DNA of 64,000 nucleotides. It comes from G963662655 sp963666875. Its GTDB lineage: Bacteria; Cloacimonadota; Cloacimonadia; Cloacimonadales; JAIOQZ01. The notes under the pieces were generated by a model. It worked only from the letters and a program-made list of their open reading frames with translations. It made no database searches and was not told the DNA's origin. The stretch is taken from contig CAXXPU010000004.1 in the NCBI GenBank assembly GCA_963666875.2, positions 1-64,000 of the forward strand, given 5' to 3'. Position numbers and translations under genes: made by a program. Below, piece after piece: positions 53,811-63,400 of the stretch (the stretch's first letter is position 1; each line of letters begins with the position of its first letter).

Positions 53811-54326
53811 ATGGTCGATCTCATACTCGCAATCATCCTGATCGTTGTCGGTATCCACGGACTGCGAAAAGGCTTCATGGCATCCGTGATTCATTTCGTC
53901 GGATTCTTCGCCGCGTTGATCCTGATGATGCGCTATGCACCGATCCTTCAATCGCTGCTGCTGAAGCACTTCGACATCAATCCCCTGGCATCCGCGATCA
54001 TCAGCTACGTCACCATATTTCTGGTCATCATAATCCTCACCCGAATCGCGATCATCCTGCTGGATAAGATCCTCGACCTCCTGACACTGCAATTCCTCAA
54101 CCGCCTGCTGGGGTTCCTGCTCGGATTGGCCATCGGATTCTTCATTCTATGCATGATCTATATCGTACTATGGGCTACGCCGTTTCAGGATTTCATTCTC
54201 GAACTCGAGTCCGGCTCACGCATCCTGCAAGCCGTGAGTGTCTTCGCACGCGAGGTGCGACAGGTTATCGGCGGCCATCTTCCCTCTCCACCTGAAACGG
54301 ACATCTACTCCTGGATTCAATCATGA
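53811..54326 (+). CDS. cvpA: CvpA-family membrane protein
   Basis: A 171-residue protein with four hydrophobic helices (about 1-20, 28-46, 60-82 and 98-122) and the CvpA pattern MVDLILAIILIVVGIHGLRK with GF in the first loop. Members are linked to envelope integrity and colicin V export; the exact job is unclear. ATG 53811 is chosen over an in-frame upstream start because it begins right at the first helix. It overlaps mutS2 by ATGA. Confidence 0.8.
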   Translation: MVDLILAIILIVVGIHGLRKGFMASVIHFVGFFAALILMMRYAPILQSLLLKHFDINPLASAIISYVTIFLVIIILTRIAIILLDKILDLLTLQFLNRLLGFLLGLAIGFFILCMIYIVLWATPFQDFILELESGSRILQAVSVFAREVRQVIGGHLPSPPETDIYSWIQS

Positions 54327-56668
54327 ACATGCTCCACCAACTCGAATACAACAAGATTATCGACATGATTGTCCTTCAATGTGGCTCCGAGCCCGGCATG
54401 GAAAAAGCACGCGAAATCGAGCCGTTGCAGGATATCGACACGATCCGGAACCGACTCGACTACGCCGCACAGGTGCAGCAGGCGCTTGCCGATTTCGGCG
54501 TGGTGGATTTCGATCATGTAACCGACATCACCGACCTGCTGGTCGATTACCCGCACGCGAGCTACAACTTCGAGGAGTTCAAGCAACTCTGCGACAACAT
54601 CGAGACCGCGCAACGACTGATCGACAACAGCAAGGAGATGAACCGCGACGACTACCCCACGTTCTTCGACGACCTCCTCTCCCTCACACCGATGCCCGAT
54701 ATCCTGATGAAATTCAGGCAGATCTTCGATCCGGAGGGCGAGATTCTCGACAGCGCGTCTCCGGAACTAAGACGCATCCGTAAGAGGAAGAGACAGGTTC
54801 GCGCCACCATCCAGGAAAAGCTCCAGAAGATCATTTCCAGCCAGGCAAGTCACCTGAGCGATTCCTTCGTCACCCAGCGTGACAACCGCTACGTGATCCC
54901 GGTTCGCGAAGCCTCCGCCGGCGCGATAGACGGTCTTATGCACGGACGTTCGTCCAGTAAATCGACTGTATTCATGGAGCCGGCGCCGGTCGTGCAGTTC
55001 AACAACGAACTCTCCTCCCTGGACGATGACGAAAAGGAAGAAATCTACCGTATCCTGAAGGATTTCTCCGACGACATCCGTCTCTTCTCGGAACCGCTGC
55101 TCAAGGACATGAACGTCCTCATCCGGCTGGACGTTTTCTATGCCATCGCACAGTTCTCGCACAGCATCGACGCCCACGTACCGCGCATCACCGAAGAACC
55201 TACCCTGCATCTGGTCAAGGCGCGGCATCCGCTCCTGATCCGCAACTTGGGCGACATCCGCAAGGTTATCCCTTTCGATCTCGATCTCGGACAGGACTAC
55301 CGTATCCTGGTAATCTCCGGTCCCAACACCGGCGGCAAGACGGTCACACTCAAGAGCGCGGGACTATTGTCCCTGATGGCGCTTTCGGGTCTGCCCATCC
55401 CCGCCGAACGGGAATCGAGCATCGGCTTGTTCGACCACGTTTTCGCCGATATCGGCGACGACCAGTCGCTGGAGAACGCGCTCAGCACCTTCTCCTCGCA
55501 CATCCGCAGAATCACCGAAATGACGGACAACGCCACCGGCCGCAGCCTGATCCTCATCGACGAGATCGGCGCGGCGACGGATCCCGAGCAGGGTTCCGCT
55601 CTGGCGCAGGCAATCCTCGAAGAGCTGGAGAGACGCGGCTCGCTCTGTGTGATCACCACCCACTACACCTCGATCAAGGTTCACGCGGAGCAATCGGAAA
55701 GGTGCCGCAACGCCGCCATGCACTTCGATCCCGACAAGCACGTGCCGACCTACCGCTTCAAGCTCGGTCTGCCGGGCAACAGCTTCGCGATCGAGGTCGC
55801 GTCGTCGCTCGGTATGGCTGGAAACCTGATCGAACGGGCAAGGGAATTGACCGGCAAGCAGAATGTGGAGCTGACCGAACTGCTGGTCAAGATGAACCAC
55901 GAGAAGAAAGAACTTGCGCGGCAGAACTATCAGTCTCAATTGCATAACAGTTTGTTGCAGAAAAAGATCGACGAATACGAAGCCAAAAACGCCCAAATCG
56001 AGCAGGAAACGAAAGAGATCAAGAAGCGTTCTATTCGTGAAGCCAGGGATTATCTGATCCAGTTCCAGAAGGAGCTGCAAAACGAAATGGACGACCTGAA
56101 GAAAACGGATGTCGGCAAGCGTAAGAAGCAAGTGCAGCAGACGATCAAGCAGGCGGACAGGATGCAGGCCGACCTGGCGAAAGAGGAATCCGGGCTGATC
56201 GAGGTCAAAGGCAAAGCGTTGGAGAATCCCAAAGTCGGCATGGAGGTCTGGGTAAAAGACTTCGATGCACGCGGCACGATCACGGAGATCAGCAATCGCG
56301 AGATCAAGGTGAACGTGAATGGTTTCTTCTACACGACGCAAGCCTCGAAGCTCTTTCAGTTGCAGAAGAAGCAGGAGAAGAAGCTGTCCAGCGGCGTATC
56401 GGTTGATGCGCCGGGCGCGAAACGCGCCTCGCTCGAACTGATGCTGTTGGGCCTGACCTTCGACGAAGCGCTGCCGCTGATCGAGGAGTTTCTGGATAAC
56501 GCGATGATGAACGGCTTGAACAAGGTCCGCATCGTTCATGGAAAAGGAACCGGCGCGTTGCGAGCGAAAGTGCGTCAATACTTGCGAAAACACAAAAAAG
56601 TGACCGAGTTCTTCTCGCCACCGCCCGAAGCGGGTGGCGACGGAGTAACGGTCGTGAGTTTTAATTAG
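54323..56668 (+). CDS. mutS2: MutS2 ATPase with C-terminal Smr domain
   Basis: The 781-residue protein lacks the MutS mismatch-binding domains, as MutS2 does. Core helical domain 1-300, Walker A ISGPNTGGKT at about 331-340, Walker B LILIDEIG followed by ATDPEQGSA. A long coiled coil (about 510-630) leads to a KOW-like segment (VGMEVWVKDFDARG). The Smr nuclease domain keeps HGKGTGALR (H739), but the LDLRG motif reads LMLLG (706-710), so its Asp and Arg are missing. MutS2 acts on collided ribosomes or branched DNA. It follows cvpA with a 4-base overlap. Confidence 0.92.
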   Translation: MNMLHQLEYNKIIDMIVLQCGSEPGMEKAREIEPLQDIDTIRNRLDYAAQVQQALADFGVVDFDHVTDITDLLVDYPHASYNFEEFKQLCDNIETAQRLIDNSKEMNRDDYPTFFDDLLSLTPMPDILMKFRQIFDPEGEILDSASPELRRIRKRKRQVRATIQEKLQKIISSQASHLSDSFVTQRDNRYVIPVREASAGAIDGLMHGRSSSKSTVFMEPAPVVQFNNELSSLDDDEKEEIYRILKDFSDDIRLFSEPLLKDMNVLIRLDVFYAIAQFSHSIDAHVPRITEEPTLHLVKARHPLLIRNLGDIRKVIPFDLDLGQDYRILVISGPNTGGKTVTLKSAGLLSLMALSGLPIPAERESSIGLFDHVFADIGDDQSLENALSTFSSHIRRITEMTDNATGRSLILIDEIGAATDPEQGSALAQAILEELERRGSLCVITTHYTSIKVHAEQSERCRNAAMHFDPDKHVPTYRFKLGLPGNSFAIEVASSLGMAGNLIERARELTGKQNVELTELLVKMNHEKKELARQNYQSQLHNSLLQKKIDEYEAKNAQIEQETKEIKKRSIREARDYLIQFQKELQNEMDDLKKTDVGKRKKQVQQTIKQADRMQADLAKEESGLIEVKGKALENPKVGMEVWVKDFDARGTITEISNREIKVNVNGFFYTTQASKLFQLQKKQEKKLSSGVSVDAPGAKRASLELMLLGLTFDEALPLIEEFLDNAMMNGLNKVRIVHGKGTGALRAKVRQYLRKHKKVTEFFSPPPEAGGDGVTVVSFN

Positions 56669-56682
56669 GTACTGGAGGAAGT

Positions 56683-58404
56683 TTGATCGATCCGGCATTG
56701 ATCGACGAGATTCGCGAACGCAACGACATCGTTGAGGTGATCGGCGGCTACATTCCGCTCAAAAAGGCGGGAAGCAACTTCAAGGCGCGCTGTCCGTTCC
56801 ATGAAGAGAAGACGCCCTCCTTCAACGTCAACGAGAAGAAGCAGATATACAAATGCTTCGGTTGCGGACGCGGCGGAAACGTCTTCACCTTCATCCAGGA
56901 ATACGAGAAGATATCGTTTATCGAGGCGGTCAAGCGGCTGGCTCAGCGCGTCGGCATGCAGATCGAAGAGACCCACCAACCGTCGGAAGAACCAGGCAAG
57001 CGCGACCTGCTCATGCAAATCTACCGGCAAGCACTGGACTTTTACATCGCGCACTTGAAGGAGCACGGCGAGATCGCGCGCGGCTACCTCAAGGAACGCG
57101 GACTGACCGACGAAATCATCGAGAAATACGAGATCGGACTGGCACCCAACAGCTTCAACGCACTTAAAGAACACCTCTTACGGCGGAAATTCGACACCAA
57201 GCTTCTTCGAGCCAGCGGACTCTTCGCGGCCTCGCAACGTGGCGAACATTTCGACTACTTTCGCAACAGAATCATCTTCCCCATCCACAATATCCTCGGA
57301 AAAGTGGTCGCCTTCGGTGGCAGGGTAATGCCCGGCGATCCGAGCAACGCCAAGTATATCAATTCGCCCGAGACCGAACTTTACACCAAGGGAGACGAGC
57401 TCTTTGGACTCTACCAGACGCGCTACGACGCCTCCAAGAAGAAGCAGATCATCCTTTGCGAAGGCTATACGGACTTTCTGAGAATGGCGTCCTGTGGCGT
57501 ACCCAACGCGGCGGCATCGCTCGGTACCGCGCTGACAGAGAAGCAGATATCGCTGGCGGGAAGATACACCAACCACTTTGTAATGCTCTACGATGGCGAC
57601 AAGCCCGGACGAAAGGCATCGCTCCGGGCTGCCGTCGAAATTCACAAGCGCGGGTTTTCGGCACGGATCGCAGAACTTCCGGATGACGAAGATCCCGACA
57701 CCTATCTGATCCACAACAACGTCGAAGAATTGATGAAGATCATCGAGAACGCGGTCCCATTGCCTATCTTCCTGAAGCAGAACGAATCGCTTGGCATGGA
57801 GGAGCGCGAGAAAATCGACCTTCTGATCGAGGTGCTGGGCAACATCGAAGACCCGGTGGCGAGAGAGCTTCAGGCGCGCGATTTCGGCGAAGTGTTCGGC
57901 ATCACGACGGGCGCGTTGATGTCGCGAATACGGTCGAGCCGTCCGAGGGAGAAACAAGCCGCAGCCGAGGGGCCCGACTTGAGCCGGTATTCGGAAGAGC
58001 GCGATCTGCTGAAGATGATGCTTTCCGAACGGGATTTATGCGAAAAAGTTTGCGAAGAGATTGAACCTGACTATTTTTTCACATATGAGTATCGGTATGT
58101 ATTTGAGAAGTTATGTTCGTGTGTTGCGGAAATGAAAAAGACGGAATCGATATTCGAAATGATTGAGAAAGAAGAGATTCGAAATCTGTTATCCGAGATG
58201 ATGATGGAAGAAGCGCATGAAATACCGGTCGAAGAGATTACCGCGCAGCTTCTTACACGTAAACACATGCGTGAATTAAAAATCCTTGAAGAAAAAATTT
58301 CGAAAGATATTGACAATATTGAGCTTATACAAAAAAAAGAAAAGATTAAAAATCGAATTCGACAACTTGGAAAAGGTGTCGTTTTCAGAACACCTTTTGA
58401 TTAG
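56683..58404 (+). CDS. dnaG: DNA primase
   Basis: The start is TTG 56683, set by GGAGGA 8-13 bases upstream. The CHC2 zinc finger is C37, H40, C58 and C61. The RNA polymerase core and TOPRIM follow, with CEGYTD at about 257-262 and LYDGDKPG near 302. The C-terminal helicase-binding domain after about residue 430 is poorly conserved. The last 350 bases are strikingly A+T-rich (two 60-base lines at 25-30% G+C by count). It makes the RNA primers for replication and sits between mutS2 and rpoD. Confidence 0.95.
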   Translation: MIDPALIDEIRERNDIVEVIGGYIPLKKAGSNFKARCPFHEEKTPSFNVNEKKQIYKCFGCGRGGNVFTFIQEYEKISFIEAVKRLAQRVGMQIEETHQPSEEPGKRDLLMQIYRQALDFYIAHLKEHGEIARGYLKERGLTDEIIEKYEIGLAPNSFNALKEHLLRRKFDTKLLRASGLFAASQRGEHFDYFRNRIIFPIHNILGKVVAFGGRVMPGDPSNAKYINSPETELYTKGDELFGLYQTRYDASKKKQIILCEGYTDFLRMASCGVPNAAASLGTALTEKQISLAGRYTNHFVMLYDGDKPGRKASLRAAVEIHKRGFSARIAELPDDEDPDTYLIHNNVEELMKIIENAVPLPIFLKQNESLGMEEREKIDLLIEVLGNIEDPVARELQARDFGEVFGITTGALMSRIRSSRPREKQAAAEGPDLSRYSEERDLLKMMLSERDLCEKVCEEIEPDYFFTYEYRYVFEKLCSCVAEMKKTESIFEMIEKEEIRNLLSEMMMEEAHEIPVEEITAQLLTRKHMRELKILEEKISKDIDNIELIQKKEKIKNRIRQLGKGVVFRTPFD

Positions 58405-58427
58405 AACATGGATTCTACGGAGTGTTC

Positions 58428-60173
58428 ATGCGAAGTTACAATGATTGCCTCCAGAAGCTGATTGACCTGGGCAAGAAAAACAGCTATCTCACGTTCAAGC
58501 AGATTAACGATATTCTGCCGAACAGCCCGTTGTTTCTCGACAAGATCGACGACCTGATCACGGACCTGTCCAGTGAGGGGATCGAGATTATCGATGAAAC
58601 CCAGCGCAAGGTTTCGAAGAAGACGCTGGCAGTAAAGAAACAGCAGACCAAGAAGTTCAAGAACCGACGGTACTACGACGATCCCGTACGTATGTACCTT
58701 AAGGAGATGGGGCGTGTTCCGCTGCTGGACCGCGAAGGTGAGATCCGTATCGCAAAGAAGATCGAAAGCGGCCAGAAGTGGATCAACCGCTACGTCTTCA
58801 TGTCGGGAAGCTCGTTGCGCGAGATGTACAACTTCCTGCACCGGTTCAAGGAAAAACGTATCCGGATCGACCAGCTTTTCCGCATCGATTTCGGAAGCTA
58901 TATCGATAAATCGCAGGACGAGCAATTGATAAAAATGTTCTCCGAGGCGATCAAGAAGTCGGAACCGATCTACGACGAAATCGGCGCGATGCTCGATACC
59001 GCCGAGTTCGACGATCTCGGCAATATCGCGGATCAGCAATTGCAGGAGACCATCGACGAGAAGCGGAAGGTTCTCATCGAAATCTTCGCACCCATCCCGT
59101 TCAACGACAAGTTCGTCAAGCGTCTGGTCTATCGCATCAAGAGTCTTGTGGATCGTATCAAGGAGAGCAAGCGCACCATCGGCAAGCTTTCCCGGATCAA
59201 ACGCTACTCGCTGGAAGAGATATGCTCCTACGGACGTCGGGCAAAGAAATCGGACGAGGACTTCGAAGAGGTACAGAAAGAAACCAACATCGATCCTACC
59301 GTGTTCGTCGAGACGCTTCGGAAGATCAAGAACGCGCGGAGAAAAATCCGTCGCGTCGAGATCGAGACCCGCATGGGCGGCGAAGAGATGATCTTCCTTA
59401 TGAAGGAGATCGAACGCGGCGAGAAGATGAAGGACGGCGCTAAGAACGAGATGATCGAGGCGAACGTTCGTCTGGTGATCAGTATCGCAAAGCGCTACAA
59501 CAACCGCGGCCTGGACTTCCTCGATCTGATCCAGGAAGGCAACACCGGCCTCATGAAGGCGGTTGACAAGTACGATTACAAGAAAGGCTATAAATTCAGT
59601 ACCTACGCCACCTGGTGGATTCGTCAGGCAATCACGCGCGCCATCGCCGACCAGGCGAGGACGATCCGCGTACCCGTCCACATGATCGAATCGATCAACA
59701 AGGTCAACAGGATGAGCCGCAGGCTGGTGCAGAAGCTCGGACGCGATCCCTATCCGGAAGAGCTGGCCGACGCGCTGGATCTGCCGGTTGACAAGGTCAA
59801 GAGCGTGCTCTCGATCAGCAAGGAACCCGTCTCGCTCGACAAGCCTATCGGTAACGACAGCGAAGACAGCCTGCTGGGCGATTTCATCGAGGACAAATCG
59901 ACCATCTCGCCTGAACGCATGGCTGAACGGACACTGCTCAAGAAGCAGGTTGACGATGTGCTCAGCACACTGACAACGCGCGAAGAGCGTGTAATCCGGC
60001 TACGCTTCGGAATCGACGACGGTTACCATAGAACGCTGGAAGAGGTTGGAAACATCTTCAACGTCACCCGCGAACGTATCCGTCAGATCGAAGATAAAGC
60101 GCTCAAGAAATTGAGACACCCCACGCGCAGCACCGCGCTCATGGAATTATACGAGAACTTCAATATAAAGTAA
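58428..60173 (+). CDS. rpoD: RNA polymerase primary sigma factor (sigma-70)
   Basis: ATG 58428 follows GGAG by 5 bases. The 581-residue protein has region 1.1 (residues 1-65), a region 1.2 (YYDDPVRMYLKEMG), and a non-conserved stretch to about 310. Region 2 has ANVRLVISIAKRY, FLDLIQEGNTGLMKAV and FSTYATWWIRQAITR. Region 3 has RVPVHMIESINK. Region 4 has TLEEVGNIFNVTRERIRQIE. It is a housekeeping sigma of normal size. It ends the macromolecular-synthesis cluster with a terminator. Confidence 0.96.
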   Translation: MRSYNDCLQKLIDLGKKNSYLTFKQINDILPNSPLFLDKIDDLITDLSSEGIEIIDETQRKVSKKTLAVKKQQTKKFKNRRYYDDPVRMYLKEMGRVPLLDREGEIRIAKKIESGQKWINRYVFMSGSSLREMYNFLHRFKEKRIRIDQLFRIDFGSYIDKSQDEQLIKMFSEAIKKSEPIYDEIGAMLDTAEFDDLGNIADQQLQETIDEKRKVLIEIFAPIPFNDKFVKRLVYRIKSLVDRIKESKRTIGKLSRIKRYSLEEICSYGRRAKKSDEDFEEVQKETNIDPTVFVETLRKIKNARRKIRRVEIETRMGGEEMIFLMKEIERGEKMKDGAKNEMIEANVRLVISIAKRYNNRGLDFLDLIQEGNTGLMKAVDKYDYKKGYKFSTYATWWIRQAITRAIADQARTIRVPVHMIESINKVNRMSRRLVQKLGRDPYPEELADALDLPVDKVKSVLSISKEPVSLDKPIGNDSEDSLLGDFIEDKSTISPERMAERTLLKKQVDDVLSTLTTREERVIRLRFGIDDGYHRTLEEVGNIFNVTRERIRQIEDKALKKLRHPTRSTALMELYENFNIK

Positions 60174-60184
60174 GTAGATATTCG

Positions 60185-60228
60185 CCGCCGATGTCATTGT
60201 ATCCTTGAGGCATCGGCGGTTTATTTCT
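60185..60228 (+). terminator. Intrinsic terminator after rpoD
   Basis: CCGCCGATG (60185-60193) pairs with CATCGGCGG (60211-60219), followed by TTTATTTC. Confidence 0.88.
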
Positions 60229-60230
60229 GC

Positions 60231-60262
60231 TTGACACGGATCGAGCGGATAAAAAAGGATAC
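60231..60262 (+). promoter_or_regulatory. Candidate promoter of the tRNA-Met gene
   Basis: TTGACA at 60231-60236 is a perfect -35 box; GGATAC at 60257-60262 is the best -10 candidate, at a long 20-base spacing, 16 bases before the tRNA. Confidence 0.35.
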
Positions 60263-60277
60263 ACATCGATATTACAG

Positions 60278-60353
60278 GGGCCTATAGCTCAGTTGGTAGA
60301 GCTCCCGGCTCATAACCGGGCGGTCAGAGGTTCGACTCCTCTTGGGCCCACCA
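60278..60353 (+). tRNA. tRNA-Met (CAU), elongator type
   Basis: A full cloverleaf can be drawn: acceptor GGGCCTA (60278-60284) with TGGGCCC (60343-60349), D arm GCTC/GAGC, anticodon stem CCCGG/CCGGG with loop CTCATAA and anticodon CAT at 60311-60313, and T arm AGAGG-TTCGACT-CCTCT. The CCA end is encoded. The first pair is G-C and the anticodon stem lacks the three G-C pairs of initiators, so it is not tRNA-fMet. A tRNA-Ile2 with lysidine remains possible. Confidence 0.9.
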
Positions 60354-60398
60354 TTTACCTTCAGAACTGAACATCATCCACAAATTCAAAAATTAAGA

Positions 60399-60428
60399 TT
60401 GACACACCCGGGATTTTATCACCATACT
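60399..60428 (+). promoter_or_regulatory. Candidate promoter of the hybrid histidine kinase
   Basis: TTGACA (60399-60404) is followed after 18 bases by CATACT (60423-60428), a 4-of-6 match to the -10 consensus, about 70 bases before the start codon. Confidence 0.5.
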
Positions 60429-60499
60429 ACATTGTGCGCATTACAATGAGTTGGCTTATTGACATCGTCACAAAGATATTGTTTTGTTAACGGGGTAAT

Positions 60500-63400
60500 A
60501 TGGAAAAAAAGAAGAGTGACAAAACAGATCGAGATTTACCACAGACTTCCATCCCGAACAGCATCAGCTGCATCTTTGCAGGCTTGACTTCGCTGATTGG
60601 AATACTGGTAGTGATCGGCTGGATAACCGGAAAACATCTTTTAATGGCAATATTCTCGTGCCGCATCCCCACAACTCCGAGTCCCGCGATTCTGTTCATT
60701 ATCTTCAGTATTCTGATCGTTTTCCTCCACTATTGTAAGAAACCCGACTCGATGCGCCTCATATTATTAATCTCTGGTGCTTTCATGCTACTTGTCTCGA
60801 TCTTCCTGCTAATAATATCAACACTGGAGATAGAACCCGTACTACATTATTTTGGATTCGCCTTATCCAGAACCACTTACGGCACAAACACATTTGCCGC
60901 TTCGCCGTTGACGTCAATATGTCTTATTCTTATTGGATTAGCATTATTGGGTATTATTATAGACAACAGGGAGATTGTCTATCTCCCGCTTTATATCTCA
61001 TTCAGCGTTATTGTAATCGGAATAATGCTGGTCATCGCCTACATCATGGGGGGAGCAATATTATTCAATATCGGCATGAAACTCCCCACACCGACATCAT
61101 CAATTGCGATTGTAATGCTTGGAACAGGAATCTTCATCCCTTCCTTGAAATCACAAAATGAAAGCGGTAGCATCGCATCTTTCCCGATCAAGAAGCATGC
61201 TCTGACCGTGATAATATCCTTTTTTATCGTAACCGGACTGTTCACGATTATTGGTCACTATTCCCTTAAAAGCTACCGGCAGATACTCTTGAAAAATGTG
61301 CAGGAACAGCTTGCCTCGATAACGGAACTGAAGGCCAGTGAGTTAGTGAGTTGGCTCGACGAGCGAAAGGGCGACGCATCTGTTTATTACAACAACGAGA
61401 ATTTCTCACGCCTTGTTGAATCCGTTCTTGTCCATAGAAACGACCCCAGACAGAAAGAAGCCCTGCAAAAACGCATGTGGATCGAGCGGGATGCCCATTT
61501 CTACGATCACGTATTCATGCTCGATGCCGATCATCAACTCGTTCAGGATGCCCCAAACCATAATCATGAAGTACCAACTCAAATCGTCGAAAACGCTGAA
61601 ATTGCCATAAAGGAAGATAGAGTAGTCTTTGTCGATTTCTACACGAATTCGGACGGCAATCTGGAACTGGCTGTTCTCAGTCCGATTTTCTCCAATCAGA
61701 CCAGGAAACCGCTTGGCACACTTTGTATGACAGTCGATCCGAATAACAATCTACTGCCGAATTTGGGCAACTGGCCGAATCCATACAAGACCAGCAAGAT
61801 CCGCCTGTTGAGAATCCGTATGGATCATTTCAGAATAATCGTTCCGAAATCAATCCCGACGGATACGATCCACTATACGTGCCATCAACTCCAGCGTGGA
61901 AAACCGTCTTCCATCGCGGATATGATCATCGATGGAAAGCAGGGAATCCTGGAAGGCCTCAATCTCGATAACAATCACGCTATTGCGATGTTCTCCAAGG
62001 TTCCGGATACGCCATGGTTCATTCTATCGCAGATCGAGACCAGCGAAATATATACACCCCTGAGGGAAAGACTCTGGCTGCTGCTCATTGCCCAGATCAT
62101 CATTCTTCTTGCCGCTACTTTAATCATCGAGATCGTCTGGCGAAAACACAAGAATTCCATCCTTGCCCGGCAAATAGTCATGCAGAATGAACTGATAAAG
62201 GAGAAAGACAAGTACAAGCGTACAATCGATTCTCTTATCGAGGGATTCCAGATTCTCGACCGTAACTGGAAATACGCCTACATTAATCTGAAAGCCGCCG
62301 AATACGGTAAAAATCCTCCAGAAGATTACATCGGAAAAACGGTCATGGAAATGTATCCCGGCTTCGAAAAATCGGAACTCTTCCAGCGATTCGAGCAGTG
62401 CCTGCAATACAATAATTCAGACCATTTCGAGTACGAATTCACATACCCCGACAATACAAACGAGTGGTTCCTCTTCAGCGTTCAACCGACCGATGAAGGT
62501 CTGGTGATCCTCACGTCGAACATCACCAAACGAAAACGAGCCGAAATGCGGATCGATCACCTGAACAGGGTATTACACTCGATCCGCGATGTCAACCAGT
62601 TGATTGTTCATGAGACCGAGAAAAATCTGTTGATCCAGAGAGCATGCGATATTCTCGTGCAGAATCAAAGCTACCGTAACGCAATAATCGTCCTTACCGA
62701 CGAGAACTACGAACCTGTCGAATGGCACACTGCCGGTCAGGAGAAACCGCTGGAGATGATGATATCCATGTTCGAACAGAAAATCATGCCACCATGCTAC
62801 AAGGGAGCTATCAACAAAGGAGAATTCGTCTGCATCACCGGCAGCGAAAAGGCCTGCCCGACATGCCCCTTGGAGCCTGCATACAGCGACTCGCAATCAA
62901 TTGTAATCAAGCTCGATCATCATGGCACCCTGTTCGGTATTCTTCATGTCATCATGGAAGAAAATATCATTACAGATGAAGAAGAGAAGGATTTGATTAT
63001 CGAGCTTGCAGACGATGTCTCTTTCGCGCTGAACATGATGCGGAACGTCAAACAGAAGCAGACCCTCGAGCAACAGTTACAACAAGCTCGCAAGCTGGAA
63101 GCCATCGGAAGGCTCGCCGGCGGTGTTGCGCACGACTTCAACAACATGCTGCAAACGATCCTCGGCTATGCGGATTTCCTGCTCGATGAATTCGATCTCA
63201 GTGAAGAGCAAACCGATTTCACGCTGGAAATCAAGAATGCTGCTCGCCGTTCAGCCGATCTGACATACCAGCTACTGGCATTCTCAAGAAAACAAACCGT
63301 GGAACTGCGAGTAATCAAGATAAACAATCTGATCCAGGAAATCCTGAAAATGCTGCGAAGATTGATCGGCGAGCACATCGACCTCATCTGGAAACCTGGC

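Noticed and set aside
55364..56698. Long minus-strand open frame opposite mutS2
   Set aside because: It is a shadow of the MutS2 frame, with no start signal and leucine/arginine-rich low-complexity content.
58286..58338. Promoter of rpoD inside dnaG
   Set aside because: TTGAAG and TTGACA are present, but no acceptable -10 box occurs at 16-18 bases from either, so I do not list it as a feature.
60278..60353. Initiator tRNA-fMet
   Set aside because: The 1-72 position is a G-C pair and the anticodon stem lacks the three consecutive G-C pairs of initiators.
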